From: Apteryx mantelli
Lineage: Eukaryota > Chordata > Aves > Apterygiformes > Apterygidae
Direction of reading: 5' to 3'
Assembly (NCBI RefSeq): GCF_036417845.1
Contig: NC_089981.1
Span: forward strand, 39,748,668 to 39,812,667
Length of the DNA stretch: 64,000 nt
Part shown: piece after piece, positions 52,701 through 64,000 of the stretch
Numbering within the stretch: position 1 is the first letter of the stretch
Layout: the number at the start of each line of letters is the position of its first letter
The notes under the pieces: model-generated
What the model saw: the letters and a program-made list of their open reading frames with translations, nothing else
Told to the model about the DNA's origin: nothing
Databases searched by the model: none
Position numbers and translations under genes: made by a program

Positions 52701-55700
52701 ATTCAAACAAAAAACAGAGAGGAAGAAGAGTGCAACACATTCTCTTTACAGTACAAATCATTTCTCAGTTGACTTTTTTTAGGATAGTGAAAAAATCATT
52801 TGGAAATAGTTACTGCTTAGATAAAAGAATATGCTACCTTGAAAGATTATAATTATGTCTCCATCTGGGTAAGATTTAGCTAGAAAATCACAAAGCTGGT
52901 AGTATTTGCATCATTGCTAGTGTAATGGTAATGACAGATTGCTGGATTTAGTGCCTTGTTTGTGAATTTTCATGATGATTTTTCCAAGGCTGAAAATAGA
53001 TTTGCTCAAGGTAAAATGACACCTGGGAAGATATATGAAAGATGTGTGAACTCTGTTACAAGCAATGTGGGGTCAGAAACAGAGCCAAACCCATCAGATT
53101 TGGGGAAGGTTCAGAACTAGGCACATATTTGATTTTGTAGTTTACTATGAGCAAAACTTATTTTTCTAAGCTGGGAAACTAATTTTGTGTAGTGGAAAGG
53201 CAGCCTCAGCCCCTGCTGTACCCTGTCAGGCATGGAGTAAGGCTGCCAGCCTTGCTTCCCATTAAAGGGCTCAGCCACACACTGTGGCAGGCAAGAAAAG
53301 CCATTTGGGAAGTAAAAATCCTTCTTTATCTGTATACAGTTTATATTGTTGCTCCCACACAGAGCTATGTATGTTCCAGAAAAATCATGTTAATTCTTAA
53401 TATCATTAGCAGAAGTAGTCTCTTTTCAAATATTCTATGCAAACAGGATTTTGGTTTGGGTGACCTCAAATAATTTTTCACTATTAGCTAGTGCTGCTTA
53501 TGTACACACATAGATATCTGCTTAAATACACTTTGGGAAGAAAGAAAGGGGAAGAGGCAGGCAGTTGTTTAAACAACAGGAGAGCTTTACAGTATTGGTT
53601 TTACTCGAGCTGCTGCCGTGCTGGAAGAAGCAATTAATTAGCTGTCACATTACAAACATTCTCTTTTAATTTAATGAGACAGGCTCATTTATTAAAACGT
53701 ATTTGTTGAAGTTCGTGCACATCTCCTTGACTAATTCATTAAACCAATGTCAATTGTTTATCATCGAGAAAATTGGTGATGCACAAATGAGAATGGCAGA
53801 CAGTATATCAGTTGGGTGCCTGATAAATCTTCACAGCAAAATCACTTTGGCAGCTTACAGCTCTTTTAAAAATAGTGACTTCAATAAAGAAATGGAGCTT
53901 ACGTGCAGGTAGGCGCTTACTCCTGTTGCAGCAGTTAAGTCCAGAAGTATGTCGTGGGAGCAAGGGGAAGCAGGAGGCTTTAACAGCAGCACAGCCCAGC
54001 GCTTTGGAAATAAAGCCACCTGCAGGACTGTGATATAGGGAACACCTTACAGACAGGTTCGTTTGGTTTTTCAAGTTCTTATACACACCCCTTTTGATGA
54101 CAGTGATAATATATAGTATAACGTAGCCCAGGGAATGGGGGAGAAACATTCTCAAGTGCAGAAAGTTTACCTTTATCCCATATTATTTTTTTCTCCTCTG
54201 CTAAAAAGTGTTGATTTACGTAAGCATGACTGTTGGGCCACGTTAAACAAACGTGGTATCTTTAAGCACTTGAACTATGGAGACTCTTTTTCTTTCATGA
54301 CCTTGGCATGTAAGAAGGGCTATCGTGTTTCGTTCAGGGCTCTCAAGCCCAGGAAAGTGGCATTCTCACCATTTACATCTGGCAAAGACCAGGATGCAGA
54401 AAGGTGACTTGCTTAGAGTCACCCAGCAAACCACAGACGGTGTTAGAGAAAGGACAGTGCTCATCGGGTGTCAGGCTACATCTCTGTCCAGCAGAACGTG
54501 GTGCCTCTGAGATCCACAAAAATACCTGCTGGGTTCTAGCCCAGATGTTGCTGCCTTTAGGACTTGAATGACTGTAAAGTGATTTCAGTTTTCATGAGGA
54601 GGATGCTTGGTATTATTAGAAGCAACAGATCAGAGACACTGACAGTGGAGAGACTGAACTGGAGAAAGCAAGGACAGTTGTTCTTAATATAAATCAGGAA
54701 GAACTTTGACCAACCTGTATCAAAACATTTTTTGTGCTGCAGAGCTCCACTTTAATTAGTACCCTCTTGACGATGTCTGCACAAATAGCAAGAGTTAAAG
54801 ATTTAGGCACATAAGGTACTTCAATTCTCCTGGGAGATACTATTTCTAATACTGAAAATACCATAGCTTTTATAAGTTTTAGATGTGCTTTGTATTAAGA
54901 TTTTCCTGTCTTCAGAAGTCCCCCAATTGGAATTGTCATTCAGAGAAGGGGGGGGGAAAAGCCATTAAATGAAACAAATACAGGGACAAAAGCTTGCAGG
55001 GTCCCTTTGGTTTAGTCTTTTCCTTTTCTTTTAATGCTTTTCCTCTCCCTGCTCCAAGTGAAGGCATTTCTTCGGCCCATTACCATGGTGTCAGAATGTC
55101 TCATGAGCTTCCTTGTGCTTCTCTTCAGTGTGTGTCTTACTGTGAGGTCAAGGAATGCTGTTGCATGGTGTGAATACATGGAGAAGTGACTCAGAGGGAT
55201 TATCACATTTTATCTCCCAGCCCAGTGCAGGCTATGCCAAGACACACTGCTAACGAGGCAGTGGGCGACCTGGGTGCAGTGTCCTGGCTAGCCATTTCAG
55301 AGCAGCGCCTTGCACTGGGAGACTTGCCTTCGCTTACACAAGATGTCTGACAGACGGGGCTGAGGCTTGGTCTGAGGGCTCCCATGTGGCAGAGCCTTAG
55401 CCCTAGCTCACCCCTCCCTCCTCCCGGTCAGCTTCTCTTTCCCAGCTTTCCCTTCTCTATTCTTTCCCCCTTTCTGCTTTCTTTGTTATTTTCTCTTCCC
55501 ACCTTTTATCTACGGACTATCTTCTCTCTCTTTCCCCCTTACTTCTTTTTCATTGCCTTCTCTGCTTATCTTCCGTCTGTCTTTTTCTCTCCCCTCTCTC
55601 TTCTGAACTCAAAACGGCAGCATGCAAGAGTGCACTTCTTCCAACAGGGAGAACACGTACAAGCTGTGACAGCGCTATTGCAAGGAAACCTTTTGGGAAA

Positions 55701-56115
55701 GCCAGTCAACCATGTGTGTCAGGCCAAACGCTTATAGCAAAGAGCCAAACAAGCAGCCTACAAATAGGTTTGTGCAATAGCTAGTCACTTTGTCCAGAGC
55801 AACAGTCTGGTTTCCTGTAACGTGAATTTTGCGTTGATAAGGCAGAATAGAGACTTAGAGAGAGAGCTCATCCTGACAGGAAGTTCTCAGTACCCTTGTA
55901 AAAGTCAATAACTCTGTAAACAAGGAATGAAAGTTACTGTAGCAAATAACAGAATGGATCTGAAAGGCTGTGTAAACACAGTGTGATTGGTACAGCCCTA
56001 AGAAATGAGTCACAGAAGAGGTTGTTTTATTTCCCTCCCCTTTCTCTCCTACTGAACTAAATATTTAAAAAATTCTCAATTCTCAAAGATACAGAAAGAG
56101 ACTCTCTTTTGACAG
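49794..56115. other. ELF5 upstream flank / 5' introns
   Basis: ELF5 non-coding first exons and promoter are expected on the - strand somewhere to the right of 49793, but I could not identify them. This stretch contains the MIR-like relic at 54365-54500 and a pyrimidine-rich tract at about 55410-55610. The longest open frames here are low-complexity or overlap on both strands and lack support. Confidence 0.5.
54365..54500 (+). mobile_element. MIR-like (CORE-SINE) relic
   Basis: The segment atttacatctgg...gatgcagaaaggtgacttgc, followed by ttagagtcacccagcaa and later gacagtgctc, follows the MIR core (ttacagatgagg...agaggttaagtgacttgcccaaggtcacacagc). About 130 bp, old, no reading frame. Confidence 0.6.
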
Positions 56116-59100
56116 AGCGTTTTAGACCCGTTCCTGCGGCTCAGAATTCACAAGGCAGCGGCGGTGCACGCCGTGTACCTTGTCTTTGCACTGAGCTGCC
56201 TGAGCCTTGGTGCTCCGTGCGTGAACAAGGACTTTGGAGGTTTAGGTAAGACTCACTGCTCTCTTGAGAGAAGCAGGAAGAAGCTGTTATTGGATTAGCC
56301 CATGACACTGTCTTCCTTTCACAGTTTTTAATATGTGCCACTCACAGAGCTTTGCAGACTGATCAGAGAAGTGTTGCTGATGAGCACAAATGGACACTGA
56401 AGATTTCCACTGCGAGATGTTTCTGATTCAAATGCAGCTCATATTTTGACTAGTTAAAATGAACTTTGTTCACAGTCTATTAAACTGTGTTCATCTGATA
56501 TTCCCTCAGTTTATGGACCATTATTATTTTTTATCTCTGGCAATCATCTGAGTGACTCCAAAGAGACTTTGACTTACATTAAATGGGCTGGAAAGTGTGA
56601 TGGTGAAACAAGGGTGATAATATGTACTGCGAATAGGTCCAGTTTTTTTCTTTCAGCCATGGCAGCAGAAAACCTGATTAACTCCATTTCCTCCACTCTG
56701 AACTGACCAAAATTGAGCAACTCAGGGTCAGCCGCCCTGGAGGATGTGATGCATGCACTGTTATCACATCTTCATCTCTGCACATGTAGATCCTTCAAAC
56801 AAGAATCATGCCACTTTTCCCAGAATATGTGGAAGTTTCTGGGAAGTCTATTTGGAATATATTTAATGGAAAAGGACATCCTAGTCAAATGCCGGACTGT
56901 ATTAATTAAACCTTTTTCTTTTTCACAGAAATCCGCCCCTAATCCTGACATGCCTATGAAGAGTTGTATGAAAAAGAGAAATCTGGAAGTTTAATGACAT
57001 GCATGAAATACATTAAATAAATATTCCATTGCTGCATTTTTGAGTTTGCATCCACCCTCGTGGGCCTCCATCAGGAATTTCAGCCTGCAGTTTGTAGTAA
57101 GGGTAAATAACAATTCTCCAAAAATCAAGGTGTTTAAGTAGACTGAGATATTACTGTGATGTGATTCTGTTTTGAATTTCTTGGGCACCTGGGCTGGCAC
57201 AGATCTAGTATTCAGACACTTGAGAAGACTCTCTGTGAATTTGATCCACGGCAGCTGGTGCAGAGGAAAATTCAGAGCGACAGTCAGGGCCTCCCCGAGA
57301 CTCTTCTGCAGTGAGTGGGAGCTGGTGCTGGGATGGCACGAACCCTGTGGCCACCGATGAAGCTGTCCTGTACAAAATAGAGCAACTTACACAGGTTCTC
57401 CTCAGGAGCTAGTTCTCAGTTCTCAGGAGCCAGACCCTGAGACCAATGGAGAAACCAGAATTTAAAAGCTGTTTCTCACGTTCCTGCATTTCTAAACCCA
57501 CTCCAAGCCTCAATATCTTCCTGCAGTGATCTGCTGGTTAGTGATCCTGACAGTAATTCAGCATGTCTACCTTCTGCAGCACTGCAGACAAAATGTGATC
57601 AGAGCATATGCAGACATGCTCAAGCGGACTCTCTCACTTCTGATAGCAAGCATGGTGCTCAGCATTGACCAACAACATAAATAGTTATCCAGGCTTCTTG
57701 GTGGGCTTTCTGGCATGTGCTGAGCTCCTAAAAGTTTTCAGATTTCCTGAAAAGCTACGGATTTGCATATTCTTTTCTGTTTAATCCCAAATAGAGACAG
57801 TACTACTGACTAAACACAGATGAGCCCTTTAGTGATAATACAATTAATAACATGTTTAAACAAGGCTGCAGCATACCACAGGTTCCCAGCATCTCTTCTG
57901 ACATGTCATTGCCTTGTATCCTAGAGATCCTCTCTACCAAACAGGGTGGGGTCGGAGAATGACAAGCATAAACGATCTCCCTGGCATTATCTGAGATGAT
58001 GATCATATATTAAAGATTCCCGTGCTGCACATTTTTGCTCTGAAAGATTTTCATGAGAAGCCATTGCAAAATGTTTTCAACATTAGAATCAAAACAGATG
58101 GCAGAAAAAAATATTGAGAAAAACAAAGCCTGACTAAAGCCTTAATGAAGATGAGGCAGTGCTTGGATCTGGCAATAACTGCTTGCATTTATAGCTGGAG
58201 CCAGATCAGAACTGAAACATCAGTTCTCAAGCCAGTCCAGCTACTTGGCTTAGACTTACCTACAGTAAGGGCTGCTTTGTTGGATTCACTTTGGTGCAAA
58301 AAAAGCTTTGTGCGCTTTTTAATTCAATCAATGGGGTTTGTCATGCTAAGGGCGAACCTTTTGCTTTCTCTCTTGCCTGTTGGCCTCTCTTGCTTGGGAG
58401 AATGGAGGCAGGCCAGGGACTTCCCATGGGTCTTTCAGGCTGCAATCCAGGATGGTCAGACGGTTCTACTTTTAGCCCCTATTCTTATTCTAACTACATT
58501 AACCACCTCCCACTTTTAGATGCTTTGAGTGAGCAGCTGCTCCAACGAACAATGAAATGTAGCCATATCCCTGCAAAGTCATGTCAGAGAGAGTGAGAGC
58601 CATTTTTTTCAGGTCCACAGAAATGAGGGACAAAATGCTTACACAGTCTTTTTTTTTTTCTGAAGGGAAGAAAAATCAAGGGTGTGTCTTTGACCTTCAA
58701 AATATGACAGGAATTCCCCTACAGACTTCAGGTCAGAGGGATTGGGAAACAATTGTGTAGATCAATCTGAAACAGTTTAGGGGTTAGGACACAGTAGCAG
58801 AGATCAATTAGGTGCTATAAAAATGACTGCCCTTTTAAAATACCATTCCTCTGATAATTAGCAAGGCCCATATAAAACCTCTGTGAGGCAAAATGAAAGT
58901 GCCTGTTTCTCTCAGAAGTCTAGATGGTCGACTTAACATGCAGAAGTCTACACAGTAGACTAAACTGGGATCTTAGCTCATCTGAAAGTAATACCACCTG
59001 AGGACCTCAAATTTATTCTGACCTGGGAGCTATCACCTGTATGCATTTGGTGCTCTTTCTCAATTGGTCCCCCTTGACAAATTTTTCACCTCCCAGTCTG

Positions 59101-60284
59101 AAAACTGTGGGAATAAAAGGAAAGTTGTTTTGAGGACATGCACAGTCCTCAGCTGCTAGGTTTCTCCATTTAGCAAATTTGTCTGTGTCCTTGGACAACA
59201 CATTTAAACATTTTTAAGGTGGAGCCAATTTTATCTTCCTACCCCTAGGAGCCTAGAAGGGCTTAATTCATGAAAATGATGCCTTAGATAAATCTGAATA
59301 AAGTTATAACTATCCTAATGCCTTGTAGAATCTGTAGCTTGTAAGCTTCAGGTCTCCCCTTTATTTAAGGTTAGTGCCTAATTGTAGGACTCTAAAACAA
59401 TCTTCCCTCACCCTCTGGCTGAGAGAATTGTTACAGCTTAATGAATTAGTCCATGCAGAGTGAAATCCCCTCAATTAGACTGATTAAAAGAACAGGGCTG
59501 TAGGATGCTACAGCATGGCTGTCTCTCAAGCAATAACAGATGTGGGGTACTTAGGCAGAGGAAGCATTTGAATGTCAAATCCTGCATCCTGGATGAGTGC
59601 TCTAGTCCCAGCACTACAGGACTGAAGGGGAGTTTGTCCTCTGGCAGGCTTGGCTGCCACCCAATTTGGTAGACAAGTTCTGAAGGCATCGATGGGTTTG
59701 GGTGCCTCCGGCACTGTGGGTGAGGAAGGGTGACTCTGTGGGTCCTGGTGAGGCTAAGGAGTGTGCTTGGAACCTTTAGGTTGTCGGAAAATAAAACCAG
59801 CAAAAATGAAGATTTTGGACATCTTTTGAGAAAAATTTGTGAGTCTGAGTTCTCTTATTTTTGGCATAGGCTGCTGGTATGGCAGCATGACTACTATGTG
59901 TTTTTATGGCAGTCACTCTGTGAAATTTCTGGGTGCAAAGTGCTATATGATGACAATTTTTTTTTTTTAAGTCTTTACAGGCAAGTACAGGCTGTACATG
60001 ATCTACCTTGGTACCAAGCACGGCCCAGTGCAGATCGGCGTCTCTTATCCCGAATCTAGCAAGCCAGAGCAGAGCAGAAGGAAGGTCAGTAACTATATCC
60101 TGGGAAGGGGAAACCCTGCAGAAAGCACCCAGCCAATTCTGAGAGTTGGGGAAAAAAATCCCTCTCTTGACTCTCCCAAGTCATAGCTTTGGAGTCAGTC
60201 ACAGCTGATGCCAGGAGGTTCAAATATCCTTACTGCTGTCTTTCTTTGCAGTGTGGTGGTTACTCATGCAGCTGTGGTTGCTGA
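56116..60284 (+). CDS. Possible three-exon gene for a small Cys-rich protein (unrecognised)
   Basis: Not recognised as any known family. Three exon-like segments share phase: 56116-56245 (acceptor actctcttttgacag, donor gtaaga), 59981-60084 (acceptor aagtctttacag, donor gtcagt) and 60252-60284 (acceptor tgtctttctttgcag, stop TGA). Joined, they stay open. The first has a hydrophobic stretch AVYLVFALSCLSLGAPC that could be a signal peptide or membrane segment. The second reads KYRLYMIYLGTKHGPVQIGV, then SYPESSKPEQSRRK; its third codon positions are mostly G or C although the region is AT-rich, which argues for coding. The third reads CGGYSCSCGC. No in-frame ATG lies before the hydrophobic stretch, so a further 5' exon is required. 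It could instead be a non-coding RNA or untranslated exons of a neighbouring gene such as EHF. Confidence 0.35.
56246..59980. other. Interval between candidate exons, no clear gene
   Basis: It would be intron 1 of the candidate small-protein gene. It contains the longest open frame of the right flank (58145-58519, + strand), which has no homology I recognise, no splice support and an overlapping competing frame, so I do not call it. No recent repeats seen. Confidence 0.4.
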
Positions 60285-60966
60285 AGTCCGGCTGCCCCAT
60301 TTGCCTCAGTGATACCCTCCTATAACAGCAAATCCCACAGCCAGCGCTGCTGCAAAGAAATGTTTTCTTTTAGGGATGACCGTTGGTCATCCTTATTCCG
60401 AATATACCTCTTAAAACACTCAATGTCCTACAAACATAGCATCAAGGAAGCCGAACCTTTCTCTCCCCTATATGTTTTCAGTCTTGTTTTGCATGACTCT
60501 TCACTGAAGAAACAGGGCCTGCTCGCAGGGCTCACACCCTAACGTGCTATTATTGCCCCCAAGCGCAGCAGTCCAGCCAGTGGGGAGGGCACCAGCCTTT
60601 CTGTCAAACCGAGCAAATGCATGACGGGATGCGTAGCCAGCCACCAACTCCCCTGTGCAGCTTGGGGGGGGCTAAGAGAGGGCTGGGGACACAGCTGCTT
60701 GTTGTTCACTGGTGTGGTTTGAGCTCTGCCTCCTCCTCACACCACTGTGCTGTTTGAGGAAGTCAGCTTTCTGTCTCGTGCCTGCAGTGAAGCAAAAAGC
60801 CAAGCTTTTGGTGAAACAGGTGAAACATGAGATCTGGCCCTTAGCTAGCACTCTAAAAATGTTTGCTTACATTAACAGTCTTAACTAGCATCTATTCAAA
60901 ATGTCCCTAATCCAAAGGGGTTGATGACATTTGCTCAGGCATTTGCACCAGAGTCGGATCACTCAC

Positions 60967-61122
60967 CGTCTGTGACTGCTTCGTCTCTTAGCTCACGAGC
61001 GTTCAGACCCATGTTGCAACCTGCAAGAGCTAAATCAGGCGGCATGGATGTGACTGACTGCACACAGTCCTCATAAACATCCTCCCTGCTCTCCCCCAAA
61101 CCGTGAGAAGCAGCTGGAAAAG
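60967..61122 (-). other. Isolated exon-like segment, - strand
   Basis: 156 nt between a fair acceptor (agttttgttacag) and a perfect donor (GACG then gtgagt). It is open in the frame FPAASHGLGESREDVYEDCV, then QSVTSMPPDLALAGCNMGLN, then ARELRDEAVTDG, and would be a symmetrical phase 1-1 exon. I do not recognise the sequence and found no partner exons. It could be part of a - strand gene whose other exons lie elsewhere, an ELF5 5' exon, or chance. Confidence 0.25.
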
Positions 61123-63454
61123 CTGTAACAAAACTCCCAGCTGCACCATCACTCACTCAGCCTTGGATTTAAACAGAAGGTCAATACAGTTCTCAAGTGA
61201 GAAACTTTAGATTAATATATAAACAAATGGGTGAGAAATGGTGCCAAACTTGGAGGGATTAAGGGATTCAGTGAAAGATGAAACTTCAAAAAGTGTTTGA
61301 GCCTGTTTCTTAATCCTTGAAACTCAGAGGCACAGAAAAGTAACCTCTTTATTGCAACACACCTGTGCATGCCTTTGCCACTGCCTGCAAAGGCAGTACA
61401 CATATATTTTAGTTACTGGAAAGGTGGGCATCTCTCGACCACAGAGCTGTACACAATTCCAGCTAGCTAAATATCCTTCTTTCCTCTGTGTTGGTGTGTA
61501 AGAAGCACAAATTGTCCTGTCTCTGTTATGTTTTTCTCTGGATACTAATCTAACTCTTGAGAAGCTTGTGACCTGAGGCACAAGAATCAGAGAAAGGAAA
61601 TACACGTGACATGCTTAGTTGGAAAACCTGATTAAGAGAATGATTATATCATGCAAGACCCTGTGCTGTCTTGCAGTCATAGATATGAATGGAACTAATC
61701 AAGTAACCAGAGGAATATCTACAAAATTATTGTCACCTTCAGTGGTGCAAAATAGAAGAGCAAATTGTTCCTGACTGAAAATTTTCCAGAGCATATGGGC
61801 AGGAAAAGAGTAATGGAATTCAGTACCCTGAGTTCCTTTGGTCCACAGAAAGAACAGCTCAGAGTACAGCCAGGGACCAAAGAAAGTGCCTAGGAACAAG
61901 ACCATCCGTGCTTGACTTTTTGCCTTGCCCCATATTTTGTTAGAGAAATTAAGCCATTTAACCTTTTTGCTTCTGTTTAGTCGCCTGAAAATAGGAGTAG
62001 CGGTATGTCCCACTATACAGAAGTGCAGTGTGGGTCCATCAGTATTTGGAAGGATCACTTACATCTGTTTTAGTGTTTTAGTATGTTGAATTTCTCCTTT
62101 AAATGACCTTGCAAGCTGTCAGCCCAGTGGCCAAATGAAACCAACCCTTAACTAGGTGGCTCCCAGAAAGAAATTAAAACTTCTGTGTCTGCTTTTTCTC
62201 AGGCACTTTGGGCAGAAAAGAAAACTTAATGCTGCCAGTACTGTTGGCTCAAACAATGCTTTTGGCAGTTCAGGAATTAAGCATGAAGGATTAGCAAATA
62301 AATGGCACATTGTTGTGCATGAAGAACAATCTTTAACCCTTCACACATCCCCAAAAAATAAATGCATAAGTGCATGACCTGGACAATGAGGTGACACTGG
62401 TGGGTGGGGGGGTGGAGGAGGTCACGTGAGTTTTCCTTTCTTCACTACAGGTCCATATTTACTTTCGAATTTAGGATCCCAGGGATATTCGTGGAAAAAA
62501 TGTAAATGTTAGGGCAGATGAGTGACGGAGGAAGGACTGCAGGAGTAGGCATGTTGCAAAGTTTTGTGTGTGTGACAGGAAATGGATCAGAGGAAGTGTT
62601 AACATGTGCTGCATTTGCATGCTCTGATTTAAAATAGGGAGGTGGGAAAGTGGCTTTATGGCCAGACCACTGCAACAGGGAAACCTTCTTGAAAAATTAT
62701 CACTGTGGTGCTGCGCAGGATTTTTCAAAAGCAGCAATGGAGCCAGTTCTTGCCTTAACTCAGGAGTTAGGCAGTGCGTTTTGACTTCAAGCAAATATGT
62801 TTTTTAAAAAATGACCTTTCTATTTCATTAAGATCTTTCTGTTGTTCTTTGAGAAAACCATTAGATTATTTTTTTCATAAGGTGTCCTGTACTCACTGGA
62901 GTGCTCGTTCATTTGTTCTTTATCCTACAGCAACACAACAGGAACATATTTTATCAAATTTTCCTCCTAAAACTGTTTCAAAGAAGTTTTTATTGTTTAA
63001 TATTTGATCAACATCTTTTTTTTTCTTTCTGTAGTTTCTTCCCTGCCAAAATACCTTACAGCTTTAAAGCGATGTATTTAAGGCATTACTTTCCTTAGAC
63101 ATATTTAGGTGCTCTGTGAAATATAGCAAATGTTTTCTAGCACACGTAACTCTACACAGGATTAGGATGAGAAGTGAAGGTTGATGATCACAGTGTTTTA
63201 GTACAGAGGAGGATCTCGGCAAATTCATTTAGCCCAGTATTTCTCATCTGGTGGAGCATTCCTCACTAAAAAGGCATTTGAGCATTGAGATGGAGCCTGA
63301 GGACATTGTTTCTGGTCAAGGGGGAGAGGAGGAGAGGCAAGGGAGTAGGGTCTGTGGAGAAGAACAGCTGTAGAAGCATAAGAGCTTAGAAATGAGGAGA
63401 CAGAGGAAGAAGTGATAGGAGACATAGCAAGACTCGCCTAAAAATACTGGGAAT
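61123..63454. other. Right flank, nothing recognised
   Basis: Unremarkable sequence with no exon I can support. ELF5's expected next neighbour, the related ETS gene EHF, has no recognisable coding exon in the window and would lie further right. Confidence 0.4.
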
Positions 63455-63600
63455 CACTGATCCAATCCATTCTGCTCTGAGGCAGAATTAACTTCTGTTT
63501 AATGCCTGACAATTTTTTGTCCAAGCTGTTCTTAAAAACTACCAGTGGAGAAGGTCCCTCAGCTTCCTTATGTAGTGCATAACCATACTATTTCAGACAG
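63455..63600. mobile_element. CR1/L3-like LINE 3' relic
   Basis: The stretch ttttgtccaagctgttctta and the following aaaactaccagtggagaagg resemble the conserved 3' part of CR1/L3-type LINEs (tccaacctgttcttaaaaacctccagtg...). It is preceded by gatccaatccattctgctct, which also fits. Truncated and old. Confidence 0.6.
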
Positions 63601-64000
63601 CATGGATTTAGACTGGAAAGTGGCCAGAATACCAGTGTGACCTCAAGGTGGGCAAGAGAGGGTCAGATACCAGTGAAGAGAGACACTCAAGGTTCATGAG
63701 GGGTTAAATGGGATAGATTTAGTAAAGGACTTACACTACAGACTGCATGGGGAGCCCCGGGAACCGTGAGGAGGGGTCGCCAATGGGAGGCTGCTGGAGG
63801 CACACGTCGGATGCACAGGCTGGACATACAGACAGGACTCAACTCGTTGCATCCTAAGGGCCCCTTAAATCTACGAGAACTATTTCCTTCTCTCAGCTGG
63901 GCTAACCTTGAGTAGCTACTGCCCAGGAAGCAGCTAGATGTTGACAAAAAGGAATACACATGCCTGGCCCTGATGGGAGTTTGGTTAGTGTGTAGTTTCA

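Noticed and set aside
55384-55737. 117-residue Ser/Pro/Leu/Phe-rich open frame
   Set aside because: It is produced by a pyrimidine-rich low-complexity tract.
58145-58596. 124-residue and 101-residue overlapping open frames on the + strand
   Set aside because: Two competing frames over the same bases, no splice context, no recognisable domain, composition like the surroundings.
63687-63959. 90-residue open frame on the - strand at the right end
   Set aside because: No recognisable domain or convincing splice sites. The local GC content is higher, but that alone does not support a gene.

Overview
This window is vertebrate nuclear DNA, most likely from a bird; another sauropsid cannot be excluded. 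The genes are split into short exons with GT-AG introns. Base composition is AT-rich and CpG-poor, interspersed repeats are sparse and old (CR1-like and MIR-like relics), and the order catalase then ELF5 matches human 11p13. There are no prokaryotic features.

Layout. (1) Positions 1-17287 hold the catalase gene CAT on the + strand. Coding exons 2-13 are all present, with exact splice sites, an unbroken frame and a -SNL peroxisomal C-terminus. Exon 1 and the promoter lie left of the window, so 1-5112 is intron 1. (2) About 19.07-32.76 kb holds twelve short segments in the same order, strand and similar spacing as CAT exons 2-13. They are a decayed second catalase gene made by tandem duplication. 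The copies of exons 8, 9, 12 and 13 are unmistakable, and the others are weaker but fall in the right order. This is the main discovery here. (3) About 35.4-49.8 kb holds ELF5 on the - strand, convergent with CAT. Six coding exons give a 256-residue protein with an N-terminal Pointed (PNT/SAM) domain and a C-terminal ETS domain. (4) The ELF5-upstream flank, 49.8-64 kb, is mostly featureless. It contains a possible three-exon + strand gene (56116-60284) that would encode a small protein with a hydrophobic leader and a Cys-rich tail. It also has an isolated exon-like - strand segment at 60967-61122, a MIR-like relic and a CR1/L3-like relic.

How the genes relate: CAT is a peroxisomal housekeeping antioxidant enzyme and ELF5 an epithelial transcription factor. 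They are neighbours by conserved synteny and show no evident functional link. The dead catalase copy fills the interval between their 3' ends. All alignments were made by eye from the sequence. No database search was run, and identities of weak relic exons are inferences.
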